Under the pieces are notes generated by a model. The model had not been told where the DNA came from. It worked only from the letters and a program-made list of their open reading frames with translations, and searched no databases. Position numbers and translations under genes: made by a program. Shown here piece after piece: positions 8,430 through 17,171 of a stretch of DNA of 64,000 nucleotides (position 1 is its first letter; each line of letters begins with the position of its first letter). The stretch is from the NCBI GenBank assembly GCA_938040055.1, contig CALHWY010000012.1:1-64000 (forward strand), written 5' to 3'. This DNA comes from an uncultured Endomicrobiia bacterium (GTDB lineage: Bacteria > Elusimicrobiota > Endomicrobiia > Endomicrobiales > Endomicrobiaceae).

Positions 8430-9105
8430 GAAAGATAAAATCTATGTTTCCGTCGGACGTATGAGAGCCATTGACCGCGCCGCTTCGGAAAAATACGGCA
8501 TAGCTTCTTTGATATTGATGGAAAACGCCGGGCGTGCGCTTGCGCTTGAAAGCCTGAAAATTCTGAAAAAGCTGAAGAATAAAAAGACGGCGGTCGTATG
8601 CGGCTCGGGCAATAATGCCGGCGACGGATTTGTGGCGGCAAGATATCTGATAAATAAAGGCGTAGAAACAAAAGTTATTCTCGCAAAAAAAGCGGATCTC
8701 TTTGAAGGCGACTGCAAAGTCAATTTCGCAATACTGCAAAAACTTAAAGCGGATATTTCTTACAGCCCGGATTTTATAGGCGAGTCTGGGCTTGTTATCG
8801 ACGCGCTTCTCGGAACGGGATTGGACGGCGACGTCAGAAAGGAAACCGCTGAAGTTATAAAAAAAATAAACGCTTCAAAAGCTTACGTAATTTCGGCTGA
8901 TATTCCTTCCGGCCTCGACGGCGACGGCGGCGATTGCAAAGGCTGCGCCGTAAAGGCGGACAAAACGGTTGCTTTTGCTTTTTTAAAGCTTGCCTTTAAA
9001 AATAAATCGGCAAAAAAATATACCGGCACAATAATAACGGCCGACATAGGCATACCTGCGGCAGCCGTAAAGGACATGGTTGAAAATGAAAAAGTTCAGA
9101 ATTGA
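8410..9105 (+). CDS. nnrE: NAD(P)H-hydrate epimerase (YjeF N-domain only)
   Basis: Epimerises damaged NAD(P)HX so that the dehydratase can repair it. The Rossmann-like YjeF_N domain shows the glycine motif GSGNNAGDGFVAARYL and IDALLGTGL, and SADIPSGLDGD near the end. At 231 residues it carries only the epimerase domain; the dehydratase domain (NnrD), often fused in bacteria, is absent and not seen elsewhere in the window. It overlaps both neighbours. Confidence 0.9.
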   Translation: MKKKKDKKDKIYVSVGRMRAIDRAASEKYGIASLILMENAGRALALESLKILKKLKNKKTAVVCGSGNNAGDGFVAARYLINKGVETKVILAKKADLFEGDCKVNFAILQKLKADISYSPDFIGESGLVIDALLGTGLDGDVRKETAEVIKKINASKAYVISADIPSGLDGDGGDCKGCAVKADKTVAFAFLKLAFKNKSAKKYTGTIITADIGIPAAAVKDMVENEKVQN

Positions 9106-10390
9106 AATAATGATAATGATAACACTGTGCCTGGCGGTTTCAAGCGGCTGTGTTTCAAAAGGAGTCAAACGGGTGAAATACGACAACGGACTTACTTCCA
9201 TACTGAGAAGCGACAAAAACAGTCTTGCGGCTTCGGTCGCGGTTTATGTTAAGACGGGAGCCGTCAACGAAAAACCGCATCAGGCGGGGCTTTCGCATTT
9301 TCTCGAACATCTGATGTTTAAAGGAAGCAAAAATTATCCGGGCGACGAATTGAGCCGCAGGGTAGAAAATATGGGCGGATACATAAATGCGGCCACCGGA
9401 AACGAGTATACGTTCTATTATATAGACGTGCAGAAAGACGGAGTGGAAGAAGCTCTTAAAATGCTTGCGGACACGATGCAAAATCCGCTTTTCCCGGAAG
9501 ACGACATAAACAGGGAAAGAAAGGTCGTTATTGAGGAAATACAGCGGCATTCCGACAATCCTTTTTCTCTTCTTGAAGAAATTTTCTGCAATAATCTGTA
9601 TAAAGAAAGTGCTCTTAAAAACAGCGTAATCGGAACTGAAAAAATTATCGCTGCGGTAAGCAGGGATGAAATTTACGCCTATTACAGCGCCCATTACATA
9701 CCCCAGAAAATGACGGTGGTTGTGTGCGGCAATTTCGACGAAGAGAAAATAGAAGCGCTTATAAACGACACGTTCGGAAAGTTTGAACAAAAACCGCTTC
9801 CCGCCGAACCTCTTCTCATAGAGCCTTTTCATGCCGGGACGCATACGGTCAATAAAGGCAAAGTTGAAGTCGGGTATATGTTTTTCGGGTTTCCTGGCCC
9901 TGACGCGTCATCCGATGATATTTTTGCGGCGGATTTGGCCGCGCATGTTTTGGGCGGGGGAAAATCTTCGCGCCTTTACAGGGTATTAAAAGAAGAAAAA
10001 CAGCTGGTTTATTCCATAGCGGCTTCTTTTCAGAATATGAGGGGTACCGGAGCGGTCTATATCAGCGCGGTTTTTGATCCGGCAAATTATGAAGAGATCA
10101 AAAAAGAAATAGATTTTCAGATACGCCGCATGCTTGACGAGGGCATTAGCGAAGAAGAACTGCGCAGGGCAAAACTTTCGCTGAAAACTTCCTGGAGTTT
10201 TTCTTTTGAAAAGCCTTTTAACATAGGGTACGCTTTTGCGTCTTGGCATCTTATGGGAAGACCTGAAGTCGCCGAGCGCTATCTTTCAAAAATGGAAGCT
10301 CTTAAAGCTTCGCATGCCGGTGATTTTTTAAGAAAATATTACAGCAAAGACGCGGTAAGCAGCGCGGCTTTGCTTCCGGAAGATGAATAA
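9086..10390 (+). CDS. M16 family zinc metallopeptidase, lipoprotein
   Basis: A peptidase of 434 residues with the inverted zinc motif HFLEH in the sequence GLSHFLEHLMFKG (near residue 75) and the third metal ligand in RKVVIEEIQ about 75 residues later, so it should be active. The N terminus is a lipoprotein signal ending LAVSSGC, which places it on an envelope membrane facing the periplasm. The ATG at 9086 is preferred over a TTG at 9080. It overlaps nnrE and is followed by an M16 paralogue without the motif. Such active/inactive pairs form heterodimers in mitochondrial processing peptidase and in several bacteria. Confidence 0.92.
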   Translation: MKKFRIEIMIMITLCLAVSSGCVSKGVKRVKYDNGLTSILRSDKNSLAASVAVYVKTGAVNEKPHQAGLSHFLEHLMFKGSKNYPGDELSRRVENMGGYINAATGNEYTFYYIDVQKDGVEEALKMLADTMQNPLFPEDDINRERKVVIEEIQRHSDNPFSLLEEIFCNNLYKESALKNSVIGTEKIIAAVSRDEIYAYYSAHYIPQKMTVVVCGNFDEEKIEALINDTFGKFEQKPLPAEPLLIEPFHAGTHTVNKGKVEVGYMFFGFPGPDASSDDIFAADLAAHVLGGGKSSRLYRVLKEEKQLVYSIAASFQNMRGTGAVYISAVFDPANYEEIKKEIDFQIRRMLDEGISEEELRRAKLSLKTSWSFSFEKPFNIGYAFASWHLMGRPEVAERYLSKMEALKASHAGDFLRKYYSKDAVSSAALLPEDE

Positions 10391-10391
10391 A

Positions 10392-11681
10392 ATGAGAAAA
10401 ACAATACTGTCTTTGTCGATGCTTTTAATATGCGGTTTCGCTTTTGGAGGAACAATGGAAGAATTCAATTTAAAGAATAATATAAAAGTCATATTCGATA
10501 AGACTGACGGCATAGAAGTAGTTTCCATGAAAATTTTTACGCCTGTGGCCGCGGCGGCCGAAACAAGAGAAAATTCGGGAATATCTTTGCTGACGTCCAA
10601 TCTTATGGTTAAATCCACAAAAAACCGGGACAATAAAACGCTCGCGGCCGACATAGACGATATAGGCGCCGAGGTTTCAGTCTCGGCGGATTATGACGCG
10701 CAGCATATAACGATTAATTTTTTGCCGGAATATTTCGATAAAGCTTCGGAGATTCTTTCCGACATAATAAAAAATCCGGCTTTTGACGAAAATGAAATCG
10801 CCGCGGAAAAAAGAGATATTATTGCGGGGCAAAACTCAAGAAAAGACAGAATTTTTAACACGGCTTTGGATACTTTCACCCTGAACTTCTATAAAGATCA
10901 TCCTTACGCGCTGACTGTTCTGGGAACCGAAGAAAGCATTAAGGCGATCACTAAAGAAGATATTTCGAAATGGCATTCATATTCGTTCAATGCCGGCAAT
11001 ATTTTAATTTCAATTTCAGGCAATACGGACAAAAAAACGCTCAAAGCCTGTCTTGAGAAATATTTCGGCGGCATGGAAAAGGGCGGAAAGTATGAACCCG
11101 CGAAATCCGGGACTGAAAGCCGCGAATCCAAAATAATTGATATAAAAGGAAAATTTAACCAGGCGTATATCATGAAAGGATTCGCCGCTCCCGATTTAAA
11201 AGACGAGGATTTTGTTTCTTTGAAAACGGCGAGCGCCGTCATGGGCGGACGAATGACCAGCAGGCTTTTTACGGAGCTGAGAGAAAAACTGGGGCTTGCT
11301 TACGAAGTAAACGCAATATATCCTTCAAGAAAAGACGAAAGTTATTTTATGGTTTATATAGGGCTTGATAAAAAAAACATAGATCTCGCTTTAAAGAAAA
11401 TAGACGAGGTATTAAACGATCTCTGCGATAACGAAGTCGGCCGGCAGGAACTTGAAGACACGAAAACTTATATAAAAGGGCTTTATATAATGGACAGGCA
11501 GACCGTAGAAAAAAAAGCATATTATTACGGCTGGAGAGAGATTACGGGACAGGGATATGCCTATGACGGCAAATATCTTGAAGATATAGACGGCGTTACA
11601 TCTTCCGATTTGAAAAGAGCCGCGAATAAAATATTTAAGAAAAACTCGCTTACGGTAATAGTAAGACCTGATGAAAAGTAA
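10392..11681 (+). CDS. M16 family peptidase-like protein, catalytically inactive
   Basis: A 429-residue M16 fold protein with an N-terminal signal peptide (MRKTILSLSMLLICGFAFGG). Where an active enzyme has HxxEH this one reads SGISLLTSNLM, so the zinc site is missing. The C-terminal half is conserved (GGRMTSRLFTELREKLGLAY). It probably pairs with the active M16 lipoprotein upstream as its substrate-binding partner. The ATG at 10392 gives the cleaner signal peptide; another in-frame ATG is at 10383. Its end overlaps the start of the binding-protein gene. Confidence 0.88.
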   Translation: MRKTILSLSMLLICGFAFGGTMEEFNLKNNIKVIFDKTDGIEVVSMKIFTPVAAAAETRENSGISLLTSNLMVKSTKNRDNKTLAADIDDIGAEVSVSADYDAQHITINFLPEYFDKASEILSDIIKNPAFDENEIAAEKRDIIAGQNSRKDRIFNTALDTFTLNFYKDHPYALTVLGTEESIKAITKEDISKWHSYSFNAGNILISISGNTDKKTLKACLEKYFGGMEKGGKYEPAKSGTESRESKIIDIKGKFNQAYIMKGFAAPDLKDEDFVSLKTASAVMGGRMTSRLFTELREKLGLAYEVNAIYPSRKDESYFMVYIGLDKKNIDLALKKIDEVLNDLCDNEVGRQELEDTKTYIKGLYIMDRQTVEKKAYYYGWREITGQGYAYDGKYLEDIDGVTSSDLKRAANKIFKKNSLTVIVRPDEK

Positions 11682-13287
11682 GGTTTTATTGTTTTTATTT
11701 TTGTTTGTTTCGGCCTGTTCTAGTGACGGCGTAAATTCGCAAGACGGCTTTCGCGCCGCGTCAGGACGGCCGGTTTACGGAGACGCTTTCGTTACGGCGA
11801 TACCGAATGACGCTTCTTATCTCAATCCCGTGCTTGCCAGCGATGCTCCGACGGGTTTTGTAAACGCCATGATATTCAACGGTTTGCTCAAATATGACGA
11901 AAACCTTAATATCGCCTGCGATCTGGCTGAAAGTTTTACGGTTTCCGATGACGGTCTTGAAATAATGTTCCGTCTCAGAAAAGATATTAAATGGCATGAC
12001 GGGCAGCCTTTTAGCGCTAAAGACGTAAAATTCACTTATGACGTGCTGGTCGACTCTAATACTAAGACTCCGCATTCGTCATACTTTATGCTTATAAAAA
12101 AGCTGGAAGTAATAGACGATTATACGGTTAAAGTTTATTACGAGCGTCCCTATGCGCCCGTTCTCCAGAGCTGGGGCATGGCTATTGTCCCGGAACATGT
12201 TTTCCGCGGACAGGATTTTCACGAGGCTTCGGCCAACAGAAAGCCCGTAGGCACCGGCCCTTACAAATTCGAGTCCTGGCAGACGGATCAGAAGATAGTG
12301 CTTTCGGCCAATGACGATTATCATCAAGGCAAACCGTATATAAGCAAATATATTATCAGAATAGTTCCCGATTCTTCGGCGCAATTTCTCGAGCTTAGAA
12401 GGCAGTCTCTGGATTATATAACGCTTACTCCCGACCAATGGAACGCCTATGACAGTTTTTTTAAGCATTATGACAAATACAGGACGTCCTCCTTTTCATT
12501 TACTTTTTTAGGCTTTAACCGTTTAAGAAAACCTTTTGACGACAAAAACTTTCTCAAAGCAGTGGGGTTCGCCGTAAATAAAAAAGACATAATTGACGGG
12601 GTTCTTCTCGGCACGGGCACGGAAATCAACGGCATCTATCCTCCGCAAAGCTGGGCATATAATAAAGATTTGCCGCGTTCCGAGTATGATCCGCGCAAAG
12701 CCGCCGGAATATTGGAGACTATGGGTTTTAAAGACATTGACGGAGACGGATATCTGGAGTATAACGGCAAACCTTTCGGGTTTACGATAACGACGAATCA
12801 GGGAAACAAGCAGAGGGAGCTTACAGCCGAAATCATACAGCAGCAGCTTAAAAAGATCGGTCTGAAAGCGAATATAAGAATTATAGAATTCGGCACTTTC
12901 ATCAACCAGTATATCGCAAACAGAGACTTTGACGCCGTTATCATAGGATGGAGCACGACTCCGGATCCGGATCAGTATTCCCTGTGGCATTCTAAACTTA
13001 CAGCTCCCAGGCAGTATAACTTTCTTTCATACGACAATCCCGAAGTCGACAAACTTCTGGAAGACGCCAGAAGCACTTTTGACGCCGAAAAGAGAAAGCG
13101 CATGTATTATGAAATACAGGAGATTATGTATGAGGATCCTCCGTGCGTGTTTTTATACTGCGCAGACAGTCTGTCGGCTTTGCATAAAAGATTTGAAGGC
13201 GTTGAGAATTATCCGATAGGAATAGGATATGACTTCCATAAATGGTGGACGCCTGAAAATAAAACAAAATATTATTTTCAGCAATAG
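11671..13287 (+). CDS. ABC transporter substrate-binding lipoprotein, family 5 (peptide/nickel)
   Basis: A 538-residue DppA/OppA-type binding protein with lipobox VSAC after a short signal. The family 5 pattern is clear: early LNPVLASD, then LRKDIKWHDGQPFSAKDV, and a C-terminal region with DPDQYSLWHS. It would capture peptides or a similar ligand in the periplasm and pass it to the permeases encoded next. It overlaps the M16 gene, so peptidase pair and importer may be one transcription unit; that would fit processing and uptake of peptides, but the ligand is unknown. Confidence 0.9.
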   Translation: MKSKVLLFLFLFVSACSSDGVNSQDGFRAASGRPVYGDAFVTAIPNDASYLNPVLASDAPTGFVNAMIFNGLLKYDENLNIACDLAESFTVSDDGLEIMFRLRKDIKWHDGQPFSAKDVKFTYDVLVDSNTKTPHSSYFMLIKKLEVIDDYTVKVYYERPYAPVLQSWGMAIVPEHVFRGQDFHEASANRKPVGTGPYKFESWQTDQKIVLSANDDYHQGKPYISKYIIRIVPDSSAQFLELRRQSLDYITLTPDQWNAYDSFFKHYDKYRTSSFSFTFLGFNRLRKPFDDKNFLKAVGFAVNKKDIIDGVLLGTGTEINGIYPPQSWAYNKDLPRSEYDPRKAAGILETMGFKDIDGDGYLEYNGKPFGFTITTNQGNKQRELTAEIIQQQLKKIGLKANIRIIEFGTFINQYIANRDFDAVIIGWSTTPDPDQYSLWHSKLTAPRQYNFLSYDNPEVDKLLEDARSTFDAEKRKRMYYEIQEIMYEDPPCVFLYCADSLSALHKRFEGVENYPIGIGYDFHKWWTPENKTKYYFQQ

Positions 13288-13554
13288 CCGGCGGCTGACA
13301 AGCTCTGATTTTTGACAAAACGCTTTTGCCTTTGCGGCGGCGGGACGTTTGCAAATAAATAATAAATAACGGCAATGGCGGACCGCGCGGCAAATCTTTG
13401 TTTTGCGTTCCGTAAGAAAGACCGTAAAATTTTTTTGTTTTATTCGTTTTCCGCGCTGCGGATCGGCCGTCGCCGAAATTTGGAAAAATTTGGAAATTTT
13501 ATAAAAAAATCCGGTATTCCGCTTGAATCCGGCATATGCGTCGATAAGGCACAA

Positions 13555-14526
13555 ATGATAAATTATTTAATAAAACGTTTGATTTACGCTTTTCCTGTTT
13601 TACTGGGCATTACGGCGATAACTTTTGCGGTAATGTATTTTGCTCCGGGCAGCCCTGCGGACGGGATAACCGAATTCAATATGCAGGTAAGCGCCGAAGC
13701 AAAGGAAAGACTGGTCAGCCTTTACGGGCTTGACAAACCCGTTTATGAACAATATTGGAACTGGCTTAAAAGGGTGGCTGTTCTTGATTTCGGAAATTCT
13801 TTTAAAGACGGGCGGCCTGCCCTGCAAAAAATACTGGAAAGGCTTCCCGCCACCGTTTTGCTGAATGTTTTATCCGTTCTTCTGATGCTTGTGATAGCTG
13901 TTCCCGCAGGCGTTTATTCCGCGGTCAGACCTTACTGCTTTGCTGAAAGAATGCTGACCGTGACGGTATTTATCTGTTTTTCCATTCCCGCGTTTTGGGC
14001 GGCTCTTCTTTTGATGACAGTTGCGGGTTTATGGCTCGGCTGGCTGCCGGTCTCAGGTTTGGTATCATTTAATTTTGACGAACTTTCATTGCCGGCAAAG
14101 ATGTTTGACGTCGCAAAACATCTTATTCTTCCTTTAATAGTGTCGACTCTCGGCTCTTTCGCGGTTCTTTCAAGATATATACGCTCGGGAATGATGGATG
14201 TGCTTAAGCAGGATTATATCAAAACGGCTTATGCCAAAGGATTGACTGAAAAACAGGTTATTTTAAATCACGCTCTCAAAAACGCTTTGCTGCCGCTGAT
14301 AACCATAATAGGTTTGTCGGTTCCGGGCCTTATAGGCGGAAGCTTTATCATTGAAACTATTTTTTCTTATCCGGGCATGGGCAGGCTGGGTTATGACGCG
14401 GTTATGGCAAGGGATTATCCCGTTATTATGGGAATAGGCGTCATATCGGCTTTCTTAACGCTGCTTGGAAACATTATAGCCGACGTATTATATTTCGCGG
14501 CCGATCCCCGCATAAGGTATAAGTAA
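13555..14526 (+). CDS. ABC transporter permease, DppB type
   Basis: Inner-membrane permease of 323 residues from the ATG at 13555 (AAGG 5 bases before it). It opens with MINYLIKRLIYAFPVLLGI like DppB/NikB, has six or so membrane spans, and carries the EAA-like loop DYIKTAYAKGLTEKQV that contacts the ATPases. An open frame continues 60 codons upstream but that extension is charged and unlike the family, so it is left out. A 267-base gap separates it from the binding-protein gene. Confidence 0.9.
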   Translation: MINYLIKRLIYAFPVLLGITAITFAVMYFAPGSPADGITEFNMQVSAEAKERLVSLYGLDKPVYEQYWNWLKRVAVLDFGNSFKDGRPALQKILERLPATVLLNVLSVLLMLVIAVPAGVYSAVRPYCFAERMLTVTVFICFSIPAFWAALLLMTVAGLWLGWLPVSGLVSFNFDELSLPAKMFDVAKHLILPLIVSTLGSFAVLSRYIRSGMMDVLKQDYIKTAYAKGLTEKQVILNHALKNALLPLITIIGLSVPGLIGGSFIIETIFSYPGMGRLGYDAVMARDYPVIMGIGVISAFLTLLGNIIADVLYFAADPRIRYK

Positions 14527-14819
14527 CGACAGCGGGCGGTTAAGTAAAAAATACGTTTGTCTTTAAACCTCTTTCCGGGCGCAAAACGGCGGGACTGAAA
14601 ATTTTTAAGATGCCGGCCTTATATGTTTGAAATATGCAGGATATATAAACAAGCGTACCGGGCATGCGGGCTTTATAAAACCGACAGGAAAATTTTTAAC
14701 GGCATTCGGCCGTATGCGGTATTTTTGGTTTCTATAATGTCTGGCGGGACTGTCCGGCATTTGCTTTAAGCGGATAAAATTTTTTTAACGCCGGTTTTAG
14801 CAAGAAAGAGATAAATATC
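14527..14819. other. Spacer inside the ABC importer genes
   Basis: 293 bases between the two permease genes, where such operons usually have almost none. No gene, no terminator and no clear promoter is seen; a TATAAT near 14733 lacks a partner box. Confidence 0.5.
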
Positions 14820-15641
14820 ATGGAAATATTATTGAAAAACAAAGCCGCTTTGGCGGGAATTATTTTTATCGCGCTCGTTGCGGCTGCGGCGCTTTTTGCG
14901 CCTTTTGTGTCTCCTTACGCTCCTTCTTGGCAGGATTTGCCGCAAAGGCTTTCTCCGCCTTCGGCTTCGCATTTTCTTGGCACGGACGATTTGGGAAGGG
15001 ATGTTTTTTCAAGAATGATTTACGGCGCCAGGGTTTCGATGTCCGTCGGTTTTTTTGCCGTGCTTATAACCGTTTTAATAGGCGTTCTTTTAGGAATGAT
15101 ATCGGGATATTTCGGGGGACGGGCGGATTCCGTTATAATGCGTTTTACCGACATCATGCTGTGTTTTCCCACATTTTTTCTTATACTTATCGTAATAGCT
15201 TTTTTTGAACCGGGCATTGTAAACGTTATGGCTGTTATAGGCATAACTTCGTGGCCAGGCCTTGCGCGTATAGTGCGCGCCGAAGTTTTGTCTTTAAGGG
15301 AAAGAGAGTTTGTGCTTGCTTCAAAGATGCTCGCGGTAAGCCGGTTCCGCATACTGTTTAAGCATATTCTTGCAAATATCGCTTCTCCCGTAATAGTTTA
15401 TGCCGCCACAGGCATAGGCGCAGCCATACTGACGGAGTCCGGACTTTCATTTTTAGGGCTGGGAGTGCAGCCTCCAATGTCTTCCTGGGGGCAGATACTT
15501 ATGCAGGGAAAAGATTATATATATTCGGCGTGGTGGCTTTCCTTGTTCCCGGGGCTTATGATTTTGTTTACCGTTTTATCTTTCAATATGGCGGGAGAGG
15601 CTTTAAGGGATATTCTCGATCCGAAGGATAATAAAATATAA
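14820..15641 (+). CDS. ABC transporter permease, DppC type
   Basis: A 273-residue partner permease. Family marks are LGTDDLGRDVFSRMIYGAR near residue 50 and the ATPase-contact loop with REFVLASKMLAVSRFRI. A 293-base stretch with no gene separates it from the DppB-type gene, which is unusual inside such operons. The stop overlaps the next ATG (TAATG at 15639-15643). Confidence 0.92.
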   Translation: MEILLKNKAALAGIIFIALVAAAALFAPFVSPYAPSWQDLPQRLSPPSASHFLGTDDLGRDVFSRMIYGARVSMSVGFFAVLITVLIGVLLGMISGYFGGRADSVIMRFTDIMLCFPTFFLILIVIAFFEPGIVNVMAVIGITSWPGLARIVRAEVLSLREREFVLASKMLAVSRFRILFKHILANIASPVIVYAATGIGAAILTESGLSFLGLGVQPPMSSWGQILMQGKDYIYSAWWLSLFPGLMILFTVLSFNMAGEALRDILDPKDNKI

Positions 15642-16417
15642 TGGCGATTTTGTCCGTAAAAAACCTCAGCATTGATTACAAAGCTTCATACGGCATCGTA
15701 CATGCGGTAAAAAATGTCAGCTTTGACATTATTAAAGGAGAGTCTTTTGCGATAGCCGGACGTTCCGGAAGCGGTAAAAGCTCCGTCGCTTCGGCCCTTA
15801 TGGATCTGACTTCCATAGACGGCGGACGGATCAGCTCCGGCGGGGTTTTTTACAAAGGCAGAGATCTTTTCAAAATGACTTTTGAAGAGAAAAGAAAAAT
15901 AAGAGGAAAGAATATATCTATGGTGTTTCAGGATCCGCAGTCATACCTCAATCCCGTGATAAGAACGGGAAAGCAGCTTTCGGAAGCTTACAAGGCGCAT
16001 AATCCCCGGGCTTGCGCGGATGAAGCGCGCAAAAAGGCGGCAGAAGCGCTAGAAAAAGTTCATCTTGAAGACCCTGAAAGAATACTGGCGTCTTATCCCC
16101 ATCAGTTATCCGGCGGACAAAAACAGAGAATTCTGATAGCTATGGCGATAATGAATGAACCTGAAATTCTGATAGCGGACGAACCGACCACCGGCCTTGA
16201 CGCCGCCGTGGAGAAACAGATTCTGGAACTTATAGCGAAGCTTAAAGAAAGCATGGGGCTGACCCTTATAATGATAACGCATAATATGCGGATAGCCCGG
16301 AAATATTGCGCCATGATGGCGGTTATGCATGAAGGCAGGATAATTGAAACGGGCAAAACCGCAGATATATTCGCAAATCCGCAGTGCGGATACACAAAAC
16401 TTCTGATCGGGGGCTGA
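15641..16417 (+). CDS. ABC transporter ATPase, DppD/NikD type
   Basis: A 258-residue ATPase with Walker A GRSGSGKSSV, signature LSGGQKQR and Walker B ILIADEPTTGLD. It stops right after the nucleotide-binding domain: the C-terminal region of about 60-70 residues that DppD/OppD proteins carry (oligopeptide transporter C-terminal region) is missing, as in NikD. Immediately followed by the second ATPase with no gap. Confidence 0.92.
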   Translation: MAILSVKNLSIDYKASYGIVHAVKNVSFDIIKGESFAIAGRSGSGKSSVASALMDLTSIDGGRISSGGVFYKGRDLFKMTFEEKRKIRGKNISMVFQDPQSYLNPVIRTGKQLSEAYKAHNPRACADEARKKAAEALEKVHLEDPERILASYPHQLSGGQKQRILIAMAIMNEPEILIADEPTTGLDAAVEKQILELIAKLKESMGLTLIMITHNMRIARKYCAMMAVMHEGRIIETGKTADIFANPQCGYTKLLIGG

Positions 16418-17170
16418 ATGTTTTTGGAAGCGCGGAATTTATCAAAAACATATGCCGTAAAAGAGATGTTCGCAAAAAAAAGATTTCAGGCTTTAAAAAA
16501 TGCGGACTTTTGTCTGGACGAAGGGGAATGCGTGTCGGTGATAGGAAGTTCCGGTTCAGGAAAGACCACTCTGGGAAGGATACTTGCAAATCTCACCGGC
16601 TGCGACGGAGGCACAGTAAAATATTTCGCAAAAGAGATGAAGGCGTATTCCGCCAAAGAGCTTTCTTTTATCGTCCAAATGATTTTTCAAAATCCTTATG
16701 CTTCTTTGAATCCTAAACTGAAAATCAGAGATTCTCTGTCTGAAGCGCTTGCGCAGACGGAAACGGGAGGGGCATATGCGGGCGCCATGGAAAAAGTTAT
16801 GGAAAAAGTCGGGCTTGACGCCGGAGCGCTTGATAATTATCCCCATCAGTTTTCGGGAGGGCAGAGACAGAGGATAGCCATTGCAAGGGTTTTGCTTAAA
16901 AACCCCGGATTTATCATAGCCGACGAGCCTTTTGCCTCGCTTGATATTTATTCGCGGAATTTGATACTTAATATCTTTGAGGATATAAAAAAAACGTCAA
17001 AAACTTCCATAATGCTGATAACCCACGACATATCCGCCGCTTCCCGTTTTGCCGAAAGAATGCTGATTATGGAAAAAGGGGAGATTATCAGGGATTGTTC
17101 ATTTAAAAATATTGTTAACGAAAAGGAAAACGGATATATAAGCGGTCTTATATCTTCTATGGAACTGTAA
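16418..17170 (+). CDS. ABC transporter ATPase, DppF/NikE type
   Basis: A 250-residue ATPase with Walker A GSSGSGKTTL, signature FSGGQRQRIAIARVLL and Walker B FIIADEPFASLD. Like its partner it lacks the C-terminal extension of DppF and is of NikE length. It starts one base after the stop of the first ATPase. The two form the ATPase heterodimer of the importer encoded from 11671 on. Confidence 0.92.
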   Translation: MFLEARNLSKTYAVKEMFAKKRFQALKNADFCLDEGECVSVIGSSGSGKTTLGRILANLTGCDGGTVKYFAKEMKAYSAKELSFIVQMIFQNPYASLNPKLKIRDSLSEALAQTETGGAYAGAMEKVMEKVGLDAGALDNYPHQFSGGQRQRIAIARVLLKNPGFIIADEPFASLDIYSRNLILNIFEDIKKTSKTSIMLITHDISAASRFAERMLIMEKGEIIRDCSFKNIVNEKENGYISGLISSMEL

Positions 17171-17171
17171 A

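Noticed and set aside
13375..13554. 60-codon N-terminal extension of the DppB-type permease
   Set aside because: Charged, unlike the family, and the membrane protein start at 13555 has its own ribosome binding site.
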